DNA of 64,000 bases from Arbacia lixula (GCA_963669155.1 OZ022588.1:6782679-6846678); one strand, 5' to 3'; numbered from the stretch's first letter, positions 33,501 through 43,772 are shown. A program made the numbers and translations. Notes: a model not told the origin generated them from the sequence alone.

Positions 33501-33905
33501 TATTTTCATTTCACACAGGAATTAAATGGTTCATTGCCCAACAAACATGTTTTCTGAGAATAAATGTAAATAGAACTAGCAAAGAGGCGGAGGCATATTT
33601 ATCGACTGCACGGCAGTCGAATTGCTCTAGTTTGAATTGTTTCTTCGCAGAAATATTTTAAATGCAATAAAACCTCATTCTGGGGGCTGTAATACCTCAG
33701 TTTCAAAACTGGGGGTACAAATGTCATTGATGCATTACTCTCAGTGGAAATGGGTTCTTATATGTCTATGTTAATTGTCTTGTTCGTTTTAGAGCCTCTT
33801 CACGCTGTGCTGAAGGACCTGCAGACCATCGCTGCCAAAGTACTGGAGGACGAGGAGGAGGAGGAGGAGGATGAGGAGCAGAGTTCATGTAGTCATGAAG
33901 AATAG
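17553..33905 (+). CDS. CCHCR1: Coiled-coil alpha-helical rod protein 1 ortholog, 18 coding exons
   Basis: The vertebrate protein locates to centrosomes and P-bodies. Coding exons: 17553-17613, 18136-18749, 19772-19959, 20423-20558, 20849-20956, 22827-22876, 23232-23319, 24075-24185, 24674-24780, 25314-25426, 27203-27299, 27771-27892, 28338-28408, 28747-28864, 29875-29976, 30786-30937, 31308-31476, 33793-33905. They total 2,520 nt in one frame, 839 residues (human about 780). Identity rests on remembered CCHCR1 blocks: KWRERVFALLVQRKSLEL (exons 6-7), QRLSFAVSRVKLLQDLLSRR (exons 10-11), KLNEARREHAKAVVSLRQLE (exons 15-16) and TLRQEGLLGKYRARQ (exon 17). Exon 2 adds a Pro/His-rich linker (about residues 95-145) before the rod. 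The rod is nearly all heptad coiled coil, and the tail is a Glu run ending EEQSSCSHEE. An in-frame TAA at 17529 supports the start; a second ATG follows two codons later. Confidence 0.9.
18772..19206. mobile_element. MITE, TTAAAGG(G)ATAG family, in CCHCR1 intron 2
   Basis: Left end CTTAAAGGGATAGTTCA; right end, reverse complement, CTTAAAGGTATAGCTCAC. The inner TTGGTTTCAATAAAAGCAG matches copies at 25467, 46672 and 54626. It starts 23 bp after the exon 2 donor. Confidence 0.8.
21249..21645. repeat. Purine microsatellite cluster, (GA)n, G run and (GACA)n
   Basis: Poly-A at 21251-21264, (AG)n-rich sequence from 21350, a G run at 21421-21435, then (GACA)n around 21500-21570. It lies in CCHCR1 intron 5. 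Open frames across it on both strands are repeat artefacts. Confidence 0.92.
21909..22675. mobile_element. 767-bp piggyBac-like MITE with TTAA target duplication (copy 1)
   Basis: Flanked by TTAA at 21905-21908 and 22676-22679. The ends CCCTATATAGCCCGGGC and, reverse complement, CCCTATCTAGCCCGGG are inverted repeats, followed on both sides by a G run and GCAAAAACAGCCCCCC. It is a close copy of 52091-52858 in the same orientation. TTAA plus a CCC start is typical of the piggyBac superfamily. There is no coding capacity. Confidence 0.85.
23690..23855. mobile_element. SINE-like repeat, copy 1
   Basis: Contains ACACAAGTGCCATGGGTGGG, a GGGCTTGAATCTGGGACC stretch whose reverse complement resembles a tRNA B box, then GATCTTCAGTCACAATCCAC and AACCACTTTACCAC. 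Related copies are at 23925-24066 and 51008-51145. It lies in CCHCR1 intron 7. Confidence 0.55.
23925..24066. mobile_element. SINE-like repeat, copy 2, abutting CCHCR1 exon 8
   Basis: Parallel to copy 1: GATGCAAGTGCCTTGGAGGG, GGGCTTGAACTTGGGAC, GATCTTCAGTCACAATTCAC, AACCACTTTACC. It ends within 10 bp of the exon 8 start (24075), so the polypyrimidine and branch-point region of that acceptor lies in repeat-like sequence. Confidence 0.6.
25165..25272. mobile_element. Truncated MITE of the GGGCC..CTTATAAAG family
   Basis: Internal GATTGATATCCATGGCAACT, GATTCAGATCAATCGCAACT and the end TTTATAAGGCGGGCC match the copy at 34754-34904. It lacks its left terminus and ends 41 bp before the exon 10 start. 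Confidence 0.65.
25467..25600. mobile_element. Truncated MITE, AGGGATAG family, in CCHCR1 intron 10
   Basis: Begins TTTTAAGGGACAGTTCACCC, then TTGGTTTCAATCAAAGCAG and GAAACATATTAGTGAAGG as in the full copies. The right half is missing. It starts 40 bp after exon 10. Confidence 0.7.
25640..26640. repeat. ~1-kb minisatellite with alternating 63- and 76-bp units
   Basis: About 15 units carry TTTAACCCTTTGACTCCACTG or TTTAACCCTTTGACTGCATTG and then TATTCA.GGTGACTTTCCTC. The second unit type has an extra GATAGTACATTG, so spacing alternates between 63-66 and 75-77 bp and forms a partial higher-order pattern. It lies in CCHCR1 intron 10. Confidence 0.9.
26641..26865 (+). mobile_element. Truncated Helitron-like repeat copy in CCHCR1 intron 10
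   Basis: Carries ACAGAATATTATATTTTCA, the shared 3' segment and the terminus ...CAAATTGCTCTAG|T. The terminal hairpin is partly degenerate (CGACTGCATGGCAATC). It matches the end of the array at 33630. Confidence 0.65.
28853..29190 (+). repeat. Minisatellite that starts on the exon 14 splice donor
   Basis: About ten units of 33-39 bp with the pattern GCAGAAGGAG|GTAAGAG, GAAGATTTA(C/T)ATCTAGA. The first unit is the genuine end of CCHCR1 exon 14 and its donor (GT at 28865). GT-containing copies of the junction recur at 28899, 28934, 28968, 29072, 29106, 29141 and 29175. Two units have lost the GT. Confidence 0.92.
30402..30732. mobile_element. MITE with CACCAAGCTGTTCTTAAG inverted ends
   Basis: Left GGGGTATTTCACCAAGCTG and right, reverse complement, GGGGATGTTTCACCAAGCTG, both continuing TTCTTAAG. 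About 330 bp, ending 53 bp before CCHCR1 exon 16. Confidence 0.8.
32220..32239. repeat. 20-bp G homopolymer
   Basis: Uninterrupted G run just before the Helitron-like array. Confidence 0.9.
32265..33630 (+). mobile_element. Helitron/HINE-like element with ~165-bp tandem units
   Basis: About eight units, each with GGTCAAAGGTCAATGAACTT, CAAACATGGTACA.AGATGG and TATCACTACTTGG. The 3' end is a stem (TCGACTGC/GCAGTCGA, 3-nt loop, 33602-33620), about 6 nt, then CTAG followed by T. A short hairpin before CTRR|T is the Helitron 3' signature. The layout resembles the tandem-repeat pearl/HINE elements known from bivalves. It lies in CCHCR1 intron 17. Confidence 0.7.
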
Positions 33906-35292
33906 TCAACCCTTTCTGTGCCAAAAAACAAGAAAAAGAAAGGCATTACCAGTTCAAAACTGTGACCTTGGTACACAAAATGTTATGAAGGAAACTATGA
34001 CTATGTATTCAAAAAGCAAAGCAAAAGATGTAATGAAGTTACTAAAGAGGTGATTGCTTTCAACATATAGAGAGAAGCTGGGGGAAGCAATTTAGTGGAA
34101 ACATATCCAATATCAAGGAGGGGGTGCACTGTAGTGTACTGTTGTGTATGACTCATTTGGGACCAAGTGCCACAAATAAGTAGTTTGGGGCTAAAATTGT
34201 TTACATCATTTTATTTAAATTTCAAAAGATACATCAAATGAAATAATGTGTACTTCTGCACAAGATGCATTATTTGTTTCTGATTTACTGCTGTGTATCA
34301 ACCTTGCAATGATATTTCGAAGTGTAGTTATCTCAAAATATTCAAATTGGCATATGCACTGAAATGCTTAAATCATGGTTTTGTTCTTCAAATTGGCACA
34401 ATTATTCATGTTGTGTCATGTTAATTCACAATGGAATGCATGTTCAGATTTATGATAAAAGTTGAATTTTTGTCAATGCTGTCAATTTGAAAGCAAAACA
34501 AATGATAAATTTTGTCCCTCAAAAGAACTTGGTTGTCAATATGAGTGAATGTGTGTATTCCAATATGTCAACAAGATGGGTGAGGAGTCTTGAAATGACA
34601 TAGTGCACTATTCACTTTACACACAAAAATATATGAACATAAATATGTGCGTGGCTGCATTCATGCGGGTGTAGGTGTGGGTATATATTGGTGTGTGTTA
34701 GACATGTGTGTACACGCTTTCCAACCAGGCATTCCGCTCAAACCGGTTCATTCTCCAGGGCCCTGTCTTATGAACAGTTACGATCGATCGCAAGTTGACT
34801 TGCAATTAATATGAATCGTAACTCTGTACATTAGATATACAGGATTGGACTTGAGATGGATTCAGATCAATTGCAACTACAGTATTTATAAGACCTGGCC
34901 CAGGTGTAAAAAATGTGTCACAGAGAAACTGTTAAATCAGAGCATTTTTGAGGATCTTGAACAATTAATCCAGAACAATCTTGAACAATCCATTCAACAC
35001 TTTATCTCATGGTCCCAAGAATGATTTTCTTGTGTTACGAAAAACAGGAAATGTTTTTGAATTGAGATATTAATCTTGGTGGTTGGACGTTATAATCAGT
35101 GTGATAGCCTGAGTCAAGGTCCTTACAAACCCATGCACCCACACAGACACACATACACCCACACCAACACACACTGACAGACAGACAAAGTCATATGAAT
35201 ATTTGACAAATGTGTATTTTCAGTAAATGCTGCATATTTATGTTGTTGTATTTAAGGTTCATGAGTAAGACCAATAAGGAGGCTGAAATAAA
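33906..35292 (+). other. Probable CCHCR1 3' untranslated region, candidate poly(A) signal at 35287
   Basis: No gene was found after the CCHCR1 stop. The interval contains a MITE (34754-34904), and a good AATAAA lies at 35287-35292. The extent of the transcript is not known from sequence alone. Confidence 0.4.
34754..34904. mobile_element. MITE, CCAGGGCCCTGTCTTAT family
   Basis: Left CCAGGGCCCTGTCTTATGAA; right, reverse complement, CCTGGGCCAGGTCTTATAAA. The inner arms GATCGATCGCAAGT and GATTCAGATCAATTGCAACT are partly complementary. About 151 bp. Confidence 0.75.
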
Positions 35293-37093
35293 ACTACCTT
35301 AAAGTGCCATACCGCTTTATCTCATAAAATATCATGAGTTGTTTGTATTATGGGTATGGATATGATTATGGTTTGGGCTATAACTTTTGTTATAAAAGTA
35401 TAAACAGAATACATGTAGTCCATATGCTGATGTAGCAAATAAAAGAGCATGCATGCATTTTGGGATAAGATGAACACATTTTGGTTAAGTTGTGTATCAC
35501 TCTGAATATTCATCAAAAGTGAGATTAATTTCAGTGATCAGTAAACTTTCAAAATTGACAACATGTTGGAAATGTTTACACCACACTTTTGCTCTTTGAA
35601 TCAACACAAATATTTCCTCTAAATTTGATTTTTTTTTTTAATGATATTTTAATTTATAATGGAATGGGTGAATTGTACCCGACATATACCTTCACGTTGC
35701 AAGGGGCTGCATGGTACATATATGGTAACGTACCTAAATATAAAAGTTGATTTTATGAAACATTAACCTGCCATTGAAGTTGCATTCTGTGTATATATTG
35801 TGTGAGTGATCCTAATAATATGTGAGAAGAAAAAAGTTGGAAGAAGCCAAATGATATAAGGAGGAAGAGAATATGAAGAATAGAAGAAGAACAAAGAGAA
35901 GATTTGATAAGTTCATTTCTACATGTAAAGGTGATCATTACAAGACTAATTTAAATCAATTTAATTGAATTTAAAACAACAACAAAAAACAAATGTATAC
36001 CTACTAGTACATGTAATCATGTATATAATGAGACACTTCAATTTATAATTTTTCAATTACAATTGTATAAAGATGATACAGTATTTGATTTGAAAATATA
36101 CAGAAAAATTAAATGATAAAGTAGGCTAAAATCCTTTAAGAAACTGTCGACAAATACTGTAAGTAGGGTCCAGATAAGAAATGAACAATGATTCTAGGAC
36201 ATTCTATCCTCATTATTTGCAGTACGTATGTTAGTTGTAAATGATTACACATACTAGGACCCCAAACATATATCGTGGCGATATCAGAAGAATGAAGAAA
36301 AGACAAGTGAAATGAATGATCAATGGAAGTGAAAGAGGAAGAAAGCTGAAATGTAAGGGGGAAAAGATTATCGGGATCAATAAACAGGGAGATGGTACAC
36401 AATTCAATCATTCACTTCGGCGAACCTTGATAAACTATAATTTGTATCGTAACTTTATCATGTGGTACAAGAGATGTTCTCGTGTGGCCATTCTTCTATG
36501 GACATATGATGTACATGTATGTTACAACGATCTCTAAAAAGTGATTGCTAGAATCCATCAAGCATCAATTTTACACACATACATAAACGACGCTAAATTG
36601 AAAGAAGCTTAAATATAAACACAAAGAACTACAATCCTACGAGAGTGAATGTATTTACCACCAACAATCGTAATGAAAATTGTCATATAGCGCCATCTGT
36701 TGACTGAAATTACACAGGCACCCTGGATTGAAAACTACAGTTCTGTGCACTGTGTACAGTTCTTTGCATTGGATCCTATCCTATCCTCCTATTCTAATAT
36801 GCATTCAATCACGGACACAGTTGATGGAAGTGGTAGCTGAAATCGTCGTAAGGTAGGCTAAGACTTGAAACAGTTAATTAACAGTTTCGACCGAAATTAT
36901 TAAAGCACGGCAGGAAGACTGAGGCTGGTGAAGAAGTGGGGATTATTCGTTTTTACTAAAAAAAGGATTAAATTTGATAAGGAACTGTCACGATCGAGTG
37001 TAATCACATGCACATCAATCAAATGCAAACCATCCATCCGACGACGACGTCGACGTCTTAACAAAAGTTAGTTTGAGAGAGATTACTTTGATA
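35293..37093. other. Spacer between CCHCR1 and SNAPIN
   Basis: AT-rich, no coding sequence supported. The last few hundred bases (about 36650-37093) become mixed in composition with a GACGACGACGTCGACGTC stretch at 37039 and are the likely SNAPIN promoter and 5' leader. No TATA box is obvious. Confidence 0.45.
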
Positions 37094-40000
37094 ATGACAT
37101 CATCTGGAACCACAATCATGGGAAATCGCGATGCTATGGCGGCGGGAATTGCGGAACTGTTGAGACCTGCTGTTCAAGAGGTGGATGAACGCGTTAAATT
37201 TGTGAGGTAAGTAAGAACTAAGTCTTCTAAGATAGATGTTGGTCTGTTCATGTTAATGTTGTTAGAGCATGTAGAGACTCCTTCTTGTTCTTCCTTGATC
37301 CGGACCTTGGTCTCTATAATAATGCCGGGCGCAAGTCAGACACAACAGCTCAAAGGAATTGGCATAGGGAAAGGGAAAGGGAAGGAGCCGCAGTTTTAAA
37401 CCGCCGAATATTTTGTCCAGTTCATCATGATACACGACGCTATAGCCTTAAAGACAGCCAGTCCCTTTTTCAGATCACTACAAAACCATCAAAACATTGG
37501 CAAAACATATAGAGAAGTGTTAGCAAGCTCTATATTCACAATTTGAAACTGATACGTAGTGTAAAATTCAAATAATGCACGTAAACAACGTCTGATTAAT
37601 AGTCTTTACCTCAGGCTCTTAGCAGTTTAAGTTGAAATATCTGCTTTATCGATTAATCTGTTTATTAAATTATAAAACGCATTATGAAAAAAATTGTTCT
37701 ATGGAAGGAATCATCTCCAAAGTTTGGTAGTTACTTATAAAATTAGGATTTCACACACGCATAATAACCACATAGATACTGTAACAAAGACTAATACTTT
37801 TTTCGTAGTACGAAAAAAGTCGGTTTGAAATTTAACGGCTGAAATTTTTTACATATACAGAAAGCTTCAACATGCTGTATTCTCAGAAATGGTCTTGAAT
37901 CACACTTTCTTCAATTTACGATCGTGATAGACGATTTCAAATTTTAAGCTTGCAAAAGGGACGGACAATCTTTAAGCATCAGGTTTCATGCTGAACTGGA
38001 CAAAATATACCACCGTTTAAAACTGCGGCTCCTTCCCTTTCTTTTTCCTAGGCTATGCCAATTCCTTTCAGCTGTAGTGTATACTATAGTCGTATGATAG
38101 TTTAGTCCATTGAGTCACTTGAGTTAATGCAAATTTGTCGATATTGCCCCGCCCCTGGCCTTGGGCAAGCTCAAATATCCTACATGTAACTTAATATAGA
38201 CCGAAAAATCAGTCTCTGTAGGACGTTGGATCCGCTGGCTCCTCTGAATGTCCAAAAATGTCATTTCGATTAAAGAATGCCTTGAATGAGATGGTTATTC
38301 CTGTCTAAACTTAATATTAAAACTGAAAGTTGCATGTAGCATATCATATGTGTTGTTAACCCTAAATTATTAATTTAAGCTATTAAGAGTGTAAGTGTAA
38401 CTAGAAGTCTACCAGTAACATTGAAACTGGTAAAGTCATTCAAGTTTCAACTTTCTGCCAGCATCTGTAAGTTCGGCTGTAGTCTGGATGGAGTTTAACA
38501 AGGTGGGTACAGAGATCTAGTAAAGAAGTAAGTATCTTGTAGGAAGCTTGGAGGTAACTAGTTGTTTCTAGGGTTGGTAATTGAGTCTAAGATTGACATG
38601 ACATGTACGGCTAACACTCCCTTTGACTCAACTTGCATCGATCGTTTGTGAAACGGATGCAAGAAAGACCCATTCAAGGTTGTGTCACTGATCTACATGT
38701 AGCTAGGTGATTGGCTTGATGATATTACCTCCTATATGTTGACTAACTTATTCAAGATTTTTTATGTTGTCCTTTCAACTTTACTCTTTCACCATTTGCA
38801 GGGAAAGTCAAGTGGAATTGAGAAACCGAATAGAAGAACTGGATGATGGTGAGTTGGATAATATGGTCTGTTCTTCATAAAATTTTGGTGCACCCATACA
38901 CTACAGCTCAAAGGAATTGGCATAGGGAAAGGAAAGGGAAGAAGCTACAATTTTAAACCGTGGTATATTTTGTCCAGTTCAGCATGAAACGCAATGCTTT
39001 AGCCTAAAAAACATCATGTTTCATGCTGAACTGGACAAAATATACCACGGTTTAAAACTGAGACTCCTTCCCTTTCTTCCCTTTCCCTATGCCAATTCCT
39101 TTGAGCTGGAGTGTATATTAACATTATTTTTCTTCAGTGGTGTATCATCTAAGTGCCCCTTTCTTTGATCTACCCCTTCTGCTCTCTATCCCCTTCCCCC
39201 CTCCCAAAACCCCTCCCCCCTTTCTCTCTTAGGGACCCTGTGATTATAGTGTGATATACAATGTAATAATCAGGAGTTAGCTTGAAGTCATACACTTGTT
39301 CATATGTGTTCTTTTCATCATGATTTACTAGTACTCCTCTTGCCAGATATGTCTTTTACAAATGCAGTCACTGAACATTTGTTTAGTTTCTCCCCTTAAA
39401 GTAATTAGCTCTATTAAGATATCTTTACCTTATTAAAAAAAAAATAGCAAAACAAACTCTACCCAAGAGAAGTGGTTATTTACACTACAGCTCAAAGGAA
39501 TTGGCATAGGGAAAGGGAAAGGGAAGGACCGCAGTTGTAAACCGCAGTATATTTTGTCCAGTTCAGCATGAAACATGATGCTTTTTAGGCTAAAGCATCG
39601 TGTTTCATGCTTAACTGAACAAAATATACCACGGTTTAAAACTGCAGGTCCTTCTCTTTCTTCCCTTTCCCTTTCCCTTTCCCTACGCCAGTTCAATTGA
39701 GCTGGAGTGTTTGATGAACTTGTCTTCTTGTTTCCTTCTATTGTGGGGTTTTAGCACTGAGGGAGCTCTGTAAAGAGAAGAGCGCCCCCATTGACCTCGA
39801 TCTCTACGTGAAGAAGCTTGCAAACTGCAAGAGGAGGATAGCAACTGTTAACAACATCGTCCAGAATGCGCAGGTACTGTTTCTTCCAACATGGTCTCTT
39901 AAAACAAGAAGTGTGGTTTTGCGCATTATGACTTCAATACCACTTGTCAAGCATCATCAGTATCAAATGAACTGGCTTGAATTTTCCATGTTGACAGAAA

Positions 40001-41247
40001 GAAAAACAGCAACAATTACGCTTACTTTTGGTGTTTAAATTTATTAAAAAGAAATACATGAATGTCAAGTTACCTCTTTTTTGCAGCAGTAAAGTTCGAC
40101 TGTATGTTTTTGTATTCAACATAACACTATTCATAGCATCATGCTTGCAAATCACATGATCAATTCAATTGTTAATTCTGTAAAATCATTTTTCTATCAT
40201 GAAAATGTGAAATATGTGCATTATTCTTAAACAAACATTTCAGTGGAGATTGATTTTCCATACTTTTTCTATAATCTTTTGAAGAAATGTAATTAAATAC
40301 CATGTAGTTTGTGCATGTGCGATATCATGAATTAGCTTCAATAATATTAAGATGCTACTTTTTAAAAAAATACAATTGTACATACATATTCCTATTTTAT
40401 GAAAAAGAAGAGAATAAGAATAGTGCATAAGAAGAACTAAAAATGTTAGTTTGATAAAAATTTAATCTATTTGTGGAATATCTATTTGAGAATTCATCAT
40501 ATTCTTGCATGCTTTTCAGGCTTCAGCCAACATACTGTTTGTATTAATACTCATTTGCTTTGCATTTAGTTAATTTTCATGCACAAATTATTACAATTAT
40601 CAAAGGGATTGATATACAGTGTGCCAGGCTCTGTAATCATAGCACAATAATGCTCCTGCTGGTAAAAAGAACATTGACTTGTGTTCTCAGGGAACATATG
40701 CTTCTTAATGGTGTTTCCTTACCCTTACTCTGTTCAATACTGTGAGAATCAGTGATGTCCACACATGAATAAGAAATGAATCAATAGTTATTGCTCTTAC
40801 ACAGGCCATGATTAATTATACATATTCTGAGGGGAGTGTTCCATTTATTAGACATCAATACATATTTGTACAATTTATATTCCGCCAGCTGGAAAATTGA
40901 ATTGTAGGTCCTTGGTATTCAACTAGTATGATTGTGCTTTTCATTGATTGAATTATATATATGCATCCATCTATCGATGTACTGTACATGTATCATTCTC
41001 ATTCCAGCACCATGGCATTTGTCATCCTCTCTCTCTCTCTTTCTCTCTCTCATGAATTGTCTACCCCCCTCTCTCATTCCCTGTCCTTCTCTCTCTCTGC
41101 TGCCTGCGTAAACCACAACCACCATACCTCACCTCACCTCACCCCTTATCACAGGAGCGACTGGGACGGCTGCATTTTCACATCTCCCGCGAGACGGCGA
41201 AGCGGAAGGCTCTCATAGATCCTCCTACGGCAGGCCCGCTTCCGTGA
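37094..41247 (+). CDS. SNAPIN: SNAPIN (BLOC1S7) ortholog, four exons, canonical form
   Basis: Small coiled-coil adaptor that binds SNAP-25/SNAREs and is a subunit of BLOC-1 and BORC, complexes for endosome and lysosome biogenesis and positioning. Exons: 37094-37206, 38802-38848, 39755-39873, 41155-41247, in continuous frame, 123 residues (human 136). Matches to remembered human SNAPIN blocks: LRPAVQEVDERVKFVRESQV, ELRNRIEELDD, IDLDLYVKKLANCKRRIATV, NNIVQNAQERLGRL, ISRETAKRKALID. The N-terminus is shorter than in mammals. Poly(A) candidates AATAAA lie at 41631 and 41734. The third exon ends in phase 0 at 39873, which also permits joining to the second version of the last exon at 43528. Introns 1 and 2 carry three copies of one fold-back element. 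Confidence 0.93.
37341..38080. mobile_element. Fold-back element, long form, SNAPIN intron 1
   Basis: The arms 37341-37450 and 37975-38080 share, in inverted orientation, AGCTCAAAGGAATTGGCATA, GGGAAAGGGAAGGAGCC and TATTTTGTCCAGTTCA. A ~520-bp central part is absent from the two short copies in intron 2. Confidence 0.8.
38200..38315. repeat. Single arm of the GACCGAAAAATCA repeat family
   Basis: GACCGAAAAATCAGTCTCTG, ACGTTGGATCCGCTGG and GATTAAAGAATGCC match the arms of the fold-back element at 58395-58945. Confidence 0.7.
38900..39115. mobile_element. Near-perfect ~216-bp hairpin element, SNAPIN intron 2, copy A
   Basis: Left CTACAGCTCAAAGGAATTGG through GTCCAGTTCAGCATGAAAC pairs with right GTTTCATGCTGAACTGGAC through CCAATTCCTTTGAGCTGGAG. 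The loop is only about 20 bp. Confidence 0.9.
39483..39710. mobile_element. Near-perfect ~228-bp hairpin element, SNAPIN intron 2, copy B
   Basis: Same arms as copy A. The right arm has extra TTTCCC units. It ends about 45 bp before SNAPIN exon 3. Confidence 0.9.
41029..41100. repeat. (CT)n-rich tract before SNAPIN exon 4
   Basis: CTCTCTCTCTTTCTCTCTC and further CT repeats within 60-130 bp of the acceptor at 41154. It may extend the polypyrimidine region. Confidence 0.85.
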
Positions 41248-43527
41248 TTCAAGTCTCAAATTATAAAGAGACTCCCCCAAAGATATTATATACAAGCCTT
41301 TTGTTCCGAACTCTATTGGTAAATCCTATTCTTCTATGATTGCCATTTGTGCTGTTTGTAGCTAGAATTCTTGTAGAAACTAGTCTTGTGTGGCTTTTGT
41401 GCTAATTTATTTAGTTTGCATTTAGTACCATGTTTTCCCTTCCTGAATACAGAATGAATACCTTGCATAATTACTGTGACTGCATATGTATGAATTATTC
41501 AGTTATTATTAATTTTGTGTGCAATTTTTTAAGGACAGAACAAAGCAACCTTCACAACTTATTCAATTTTCCCATGTGCTTAGAACTTTCTTTTATCTCA
41601 ATTTCCAATTTCAATTTTCCAAGAGAAGAAAATAAAACCTGAGTACTTGTACTTGCAAATCCATATTTTGATTTTATATTATTTTATATTTATTTTGATG
41701 AGAATGCTGAAAGGAATATCTTGTAAATATCAAAATAAACACTGTGAATACATTGACTGCAAGTTAAAGAATATGGTAGAACAAAATCAGAGGTTGAAGT
41801 CTTGATAATGAAAGTCTACAGTACATGCTCAATTAAATTTAGCTTGTAATTTTTGGAGTGTAAAACTAAAAAGAATTCCTAGATCCCCATATACAATCAT
41901 ACATTTTGATCAGGCCTTCTACCCCCCTTCTGAACAAGGGTAAATAATGTACAAGTTATGCACATGTTCATTACAGTTCGTGTACATTTGTATGTGGTAC
42001 TAGCAGTGTGTAGCTTATGACAAGTTTCATGTTAATGCATTTTTTTAGCCTTCCATAGGCTATTTTATTGAGTTAAATAAACATTTCACAGCATAAAAGA
42101 ATGTGTTTTATATTCAAATGAAATACAATGAATTACATTTCTCTCTTTCAGTTTTAAACAAACAAAGATCTAAGTGACTGCCATTTAACAACAAATTTGC
42201 TATGTGTACCTGAAATACAATTAATATATTTCTCATCCTCATAATATTGAATAACTTTTTCCTTTATGGTATTAAAAATAGGAATCTTATTATTAAACTT
42301 TTGTACGAACAATTGTTGTTTGATCAAAATCACCATGCAATTCAAGGCATCATTTCTCTTTTCTTCAAAACCAAAAATTATATTTCTTAAATTAAACTTT
42401 ATCTGTACTAAAGAACCTCTATTTATCCATTTTTCTGTTTCTTTCCAAATGGATTTACTGATTTCACAGTCGTCATGTTAATGCATGCCCATAGACATAT
42501 TAGTTAGTATGGTACGTTAAATTCATGTTGTTGTGCTGCACTTTTTGTTGTGCATGCAGTGATTGCATTTCCCTGCCTTTGTGTTCTGAACCACTGCATT
42601 TTCTTTGTCATGCTAACGGGTACTTTAAATTTATCCCTTGCACTTTTCTCAACTCCATACTTGTACATTTGTCATATGATTTCATACTTTCATCATAATT
42701 TCTTAACCTGACCGAACATAAGTAGAGGCTGAGGATACACATTGTTAATAATGGAGCATTACTAAGGAATAATGTAATGCGGGATCTCTTTTTCAATGCC
42801 TGATATCACGAATCAACCAACCTGAACAAAGCTTCGTAGTACTGGCTTATTATTTTCAGGAAACAGTAGTTTTAAGAGGGTTTATTTTTTGTCCATTGTG
42901 CATGGGGGGGGGGGGGGCGCTTCTGAACAAATACCTGAACAATGTTTTGAGGAAATATGTATGTTTTATAGGCGCTCTTTCTTGCATTGTGGGGGATAAT
43001 TTGACCCTAATAGCCCCAGTTATTTTTGTTCACTGATAATTATCTTGTAAATCTTTCCCAGTTTCCTGTAAAACTGTTTTAAAAGGGGCGTCAAAGCTGA
43101 ACGTGTGATAAAGAGGATCGAGTGCAATGTAAGCCCAAGGTATTAAGTGTGTAACAGTATACTGCTTCATTTTAAGGAGCTAGAAAGTTTCATGTTCTTC
43201 CATTAATTTATCACACAATGGATGTTTTATCTTAAGAGGTACGAGAATGGATTTTTTAAATTCAATTTTGTGATTTTGTTTATTCATTATCTTTATTTAT
43301 TTATTTATTATTATTATTATTTTTTTTTTTTTTGGGGGGGGGGTGGGGGGGGGGAGGTGGGGGGGATGGGGTGTTTTTCTTTGTGTAAATCCTAGACTTC
43401 TTTTTGATAAATACCCCAAACAATTTTATCAGAATTTGTTCATACATGCATTCCATACCTTTTGCCCTTGGCATGCTACATATTCCAGCACCGTTTTAAT
43501 ACCTTTGACTCATCGTTCATTTCACAG
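41248..43527. other. Sequence between the two versions of the SNAPIN last exon
   Basis: The 3' untranslated region of the canonical form, then AT-rich sequence with a 13-bp G run near 42905 and a T-then-G low-complexity block at 43300-43375. No other exon was supported. Confidence 0.5.
43321..43375. repeat. Poly-T/poly-G block
   Basis: A T run switches to G runs with few interruptions, about 150 bp before the acceptor of the second SNAPIN-type exon. Confidence 0.9.
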
Positions 43528-43752
43528 GATCGCGTTTTAAAGCTGGACACCCGTGTGAGCTCAACTTCAGTGAAGCGCTTCCGACTCATGGCGACACTTC
43601 GCGAAAAAATTTCGTCGGGCGCTTCGGACGGAACTCACACACCTCAGGAGGACACACGTGCAGAGGATGTTGCCGACGGCGACAAGGAGACGGTTGAAAC
43701 CCATCCCAAAGATGGAACAGACAAGGAACTGAAAGACACTGCATCACAGTAG
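43528..43752 (+). CDS. Second, diverged SNAPIN-type last exon (candidate alternative terminal exon)
   Basis: Begins after a good acceptor (CATTTCACAG, exon from 43528) in phase 0, like the canonical last exon. It reads DRVLKLDTRVSSTSVKRFRL followed by MATLREK; compare ERLGRLHFHISRETAKRKAL of the canonical exon, with the same hydrophobic spacing and matching R, L, S and KR positions. It continues as a 43-residue hydrophilic acidic tail and stops at 43750-43752, with AATAAA at 43767-43772. Splicing exon 3 to it would give a 167-residue isoform with a different C-terminal helix and an added tail. GC- and CpG-richer sequence than its surroundings supports real coding. Alternatives: a chance exon, or part of a separate gene. 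Confidence 0.6.
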   Translation, partial: DRVLKLDTRVSSTSVKRFRLMATLREKISSGASDGTHTPQEDTRAEDVADGDKETVETHPKDGTDKELKDTASQ

Positions 43753-43766
43753 TGATGAATTCACTC

Positions 43767-43772
43767 AATAAA
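43767..43772 (+). terminator. Poly(A) signal AATAAA after the second SNAPIN-type exon
   Basis: Canonical AATAAA 15 bp after the stop codon, consistent with a terminal exon. Confidence 0.6.
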
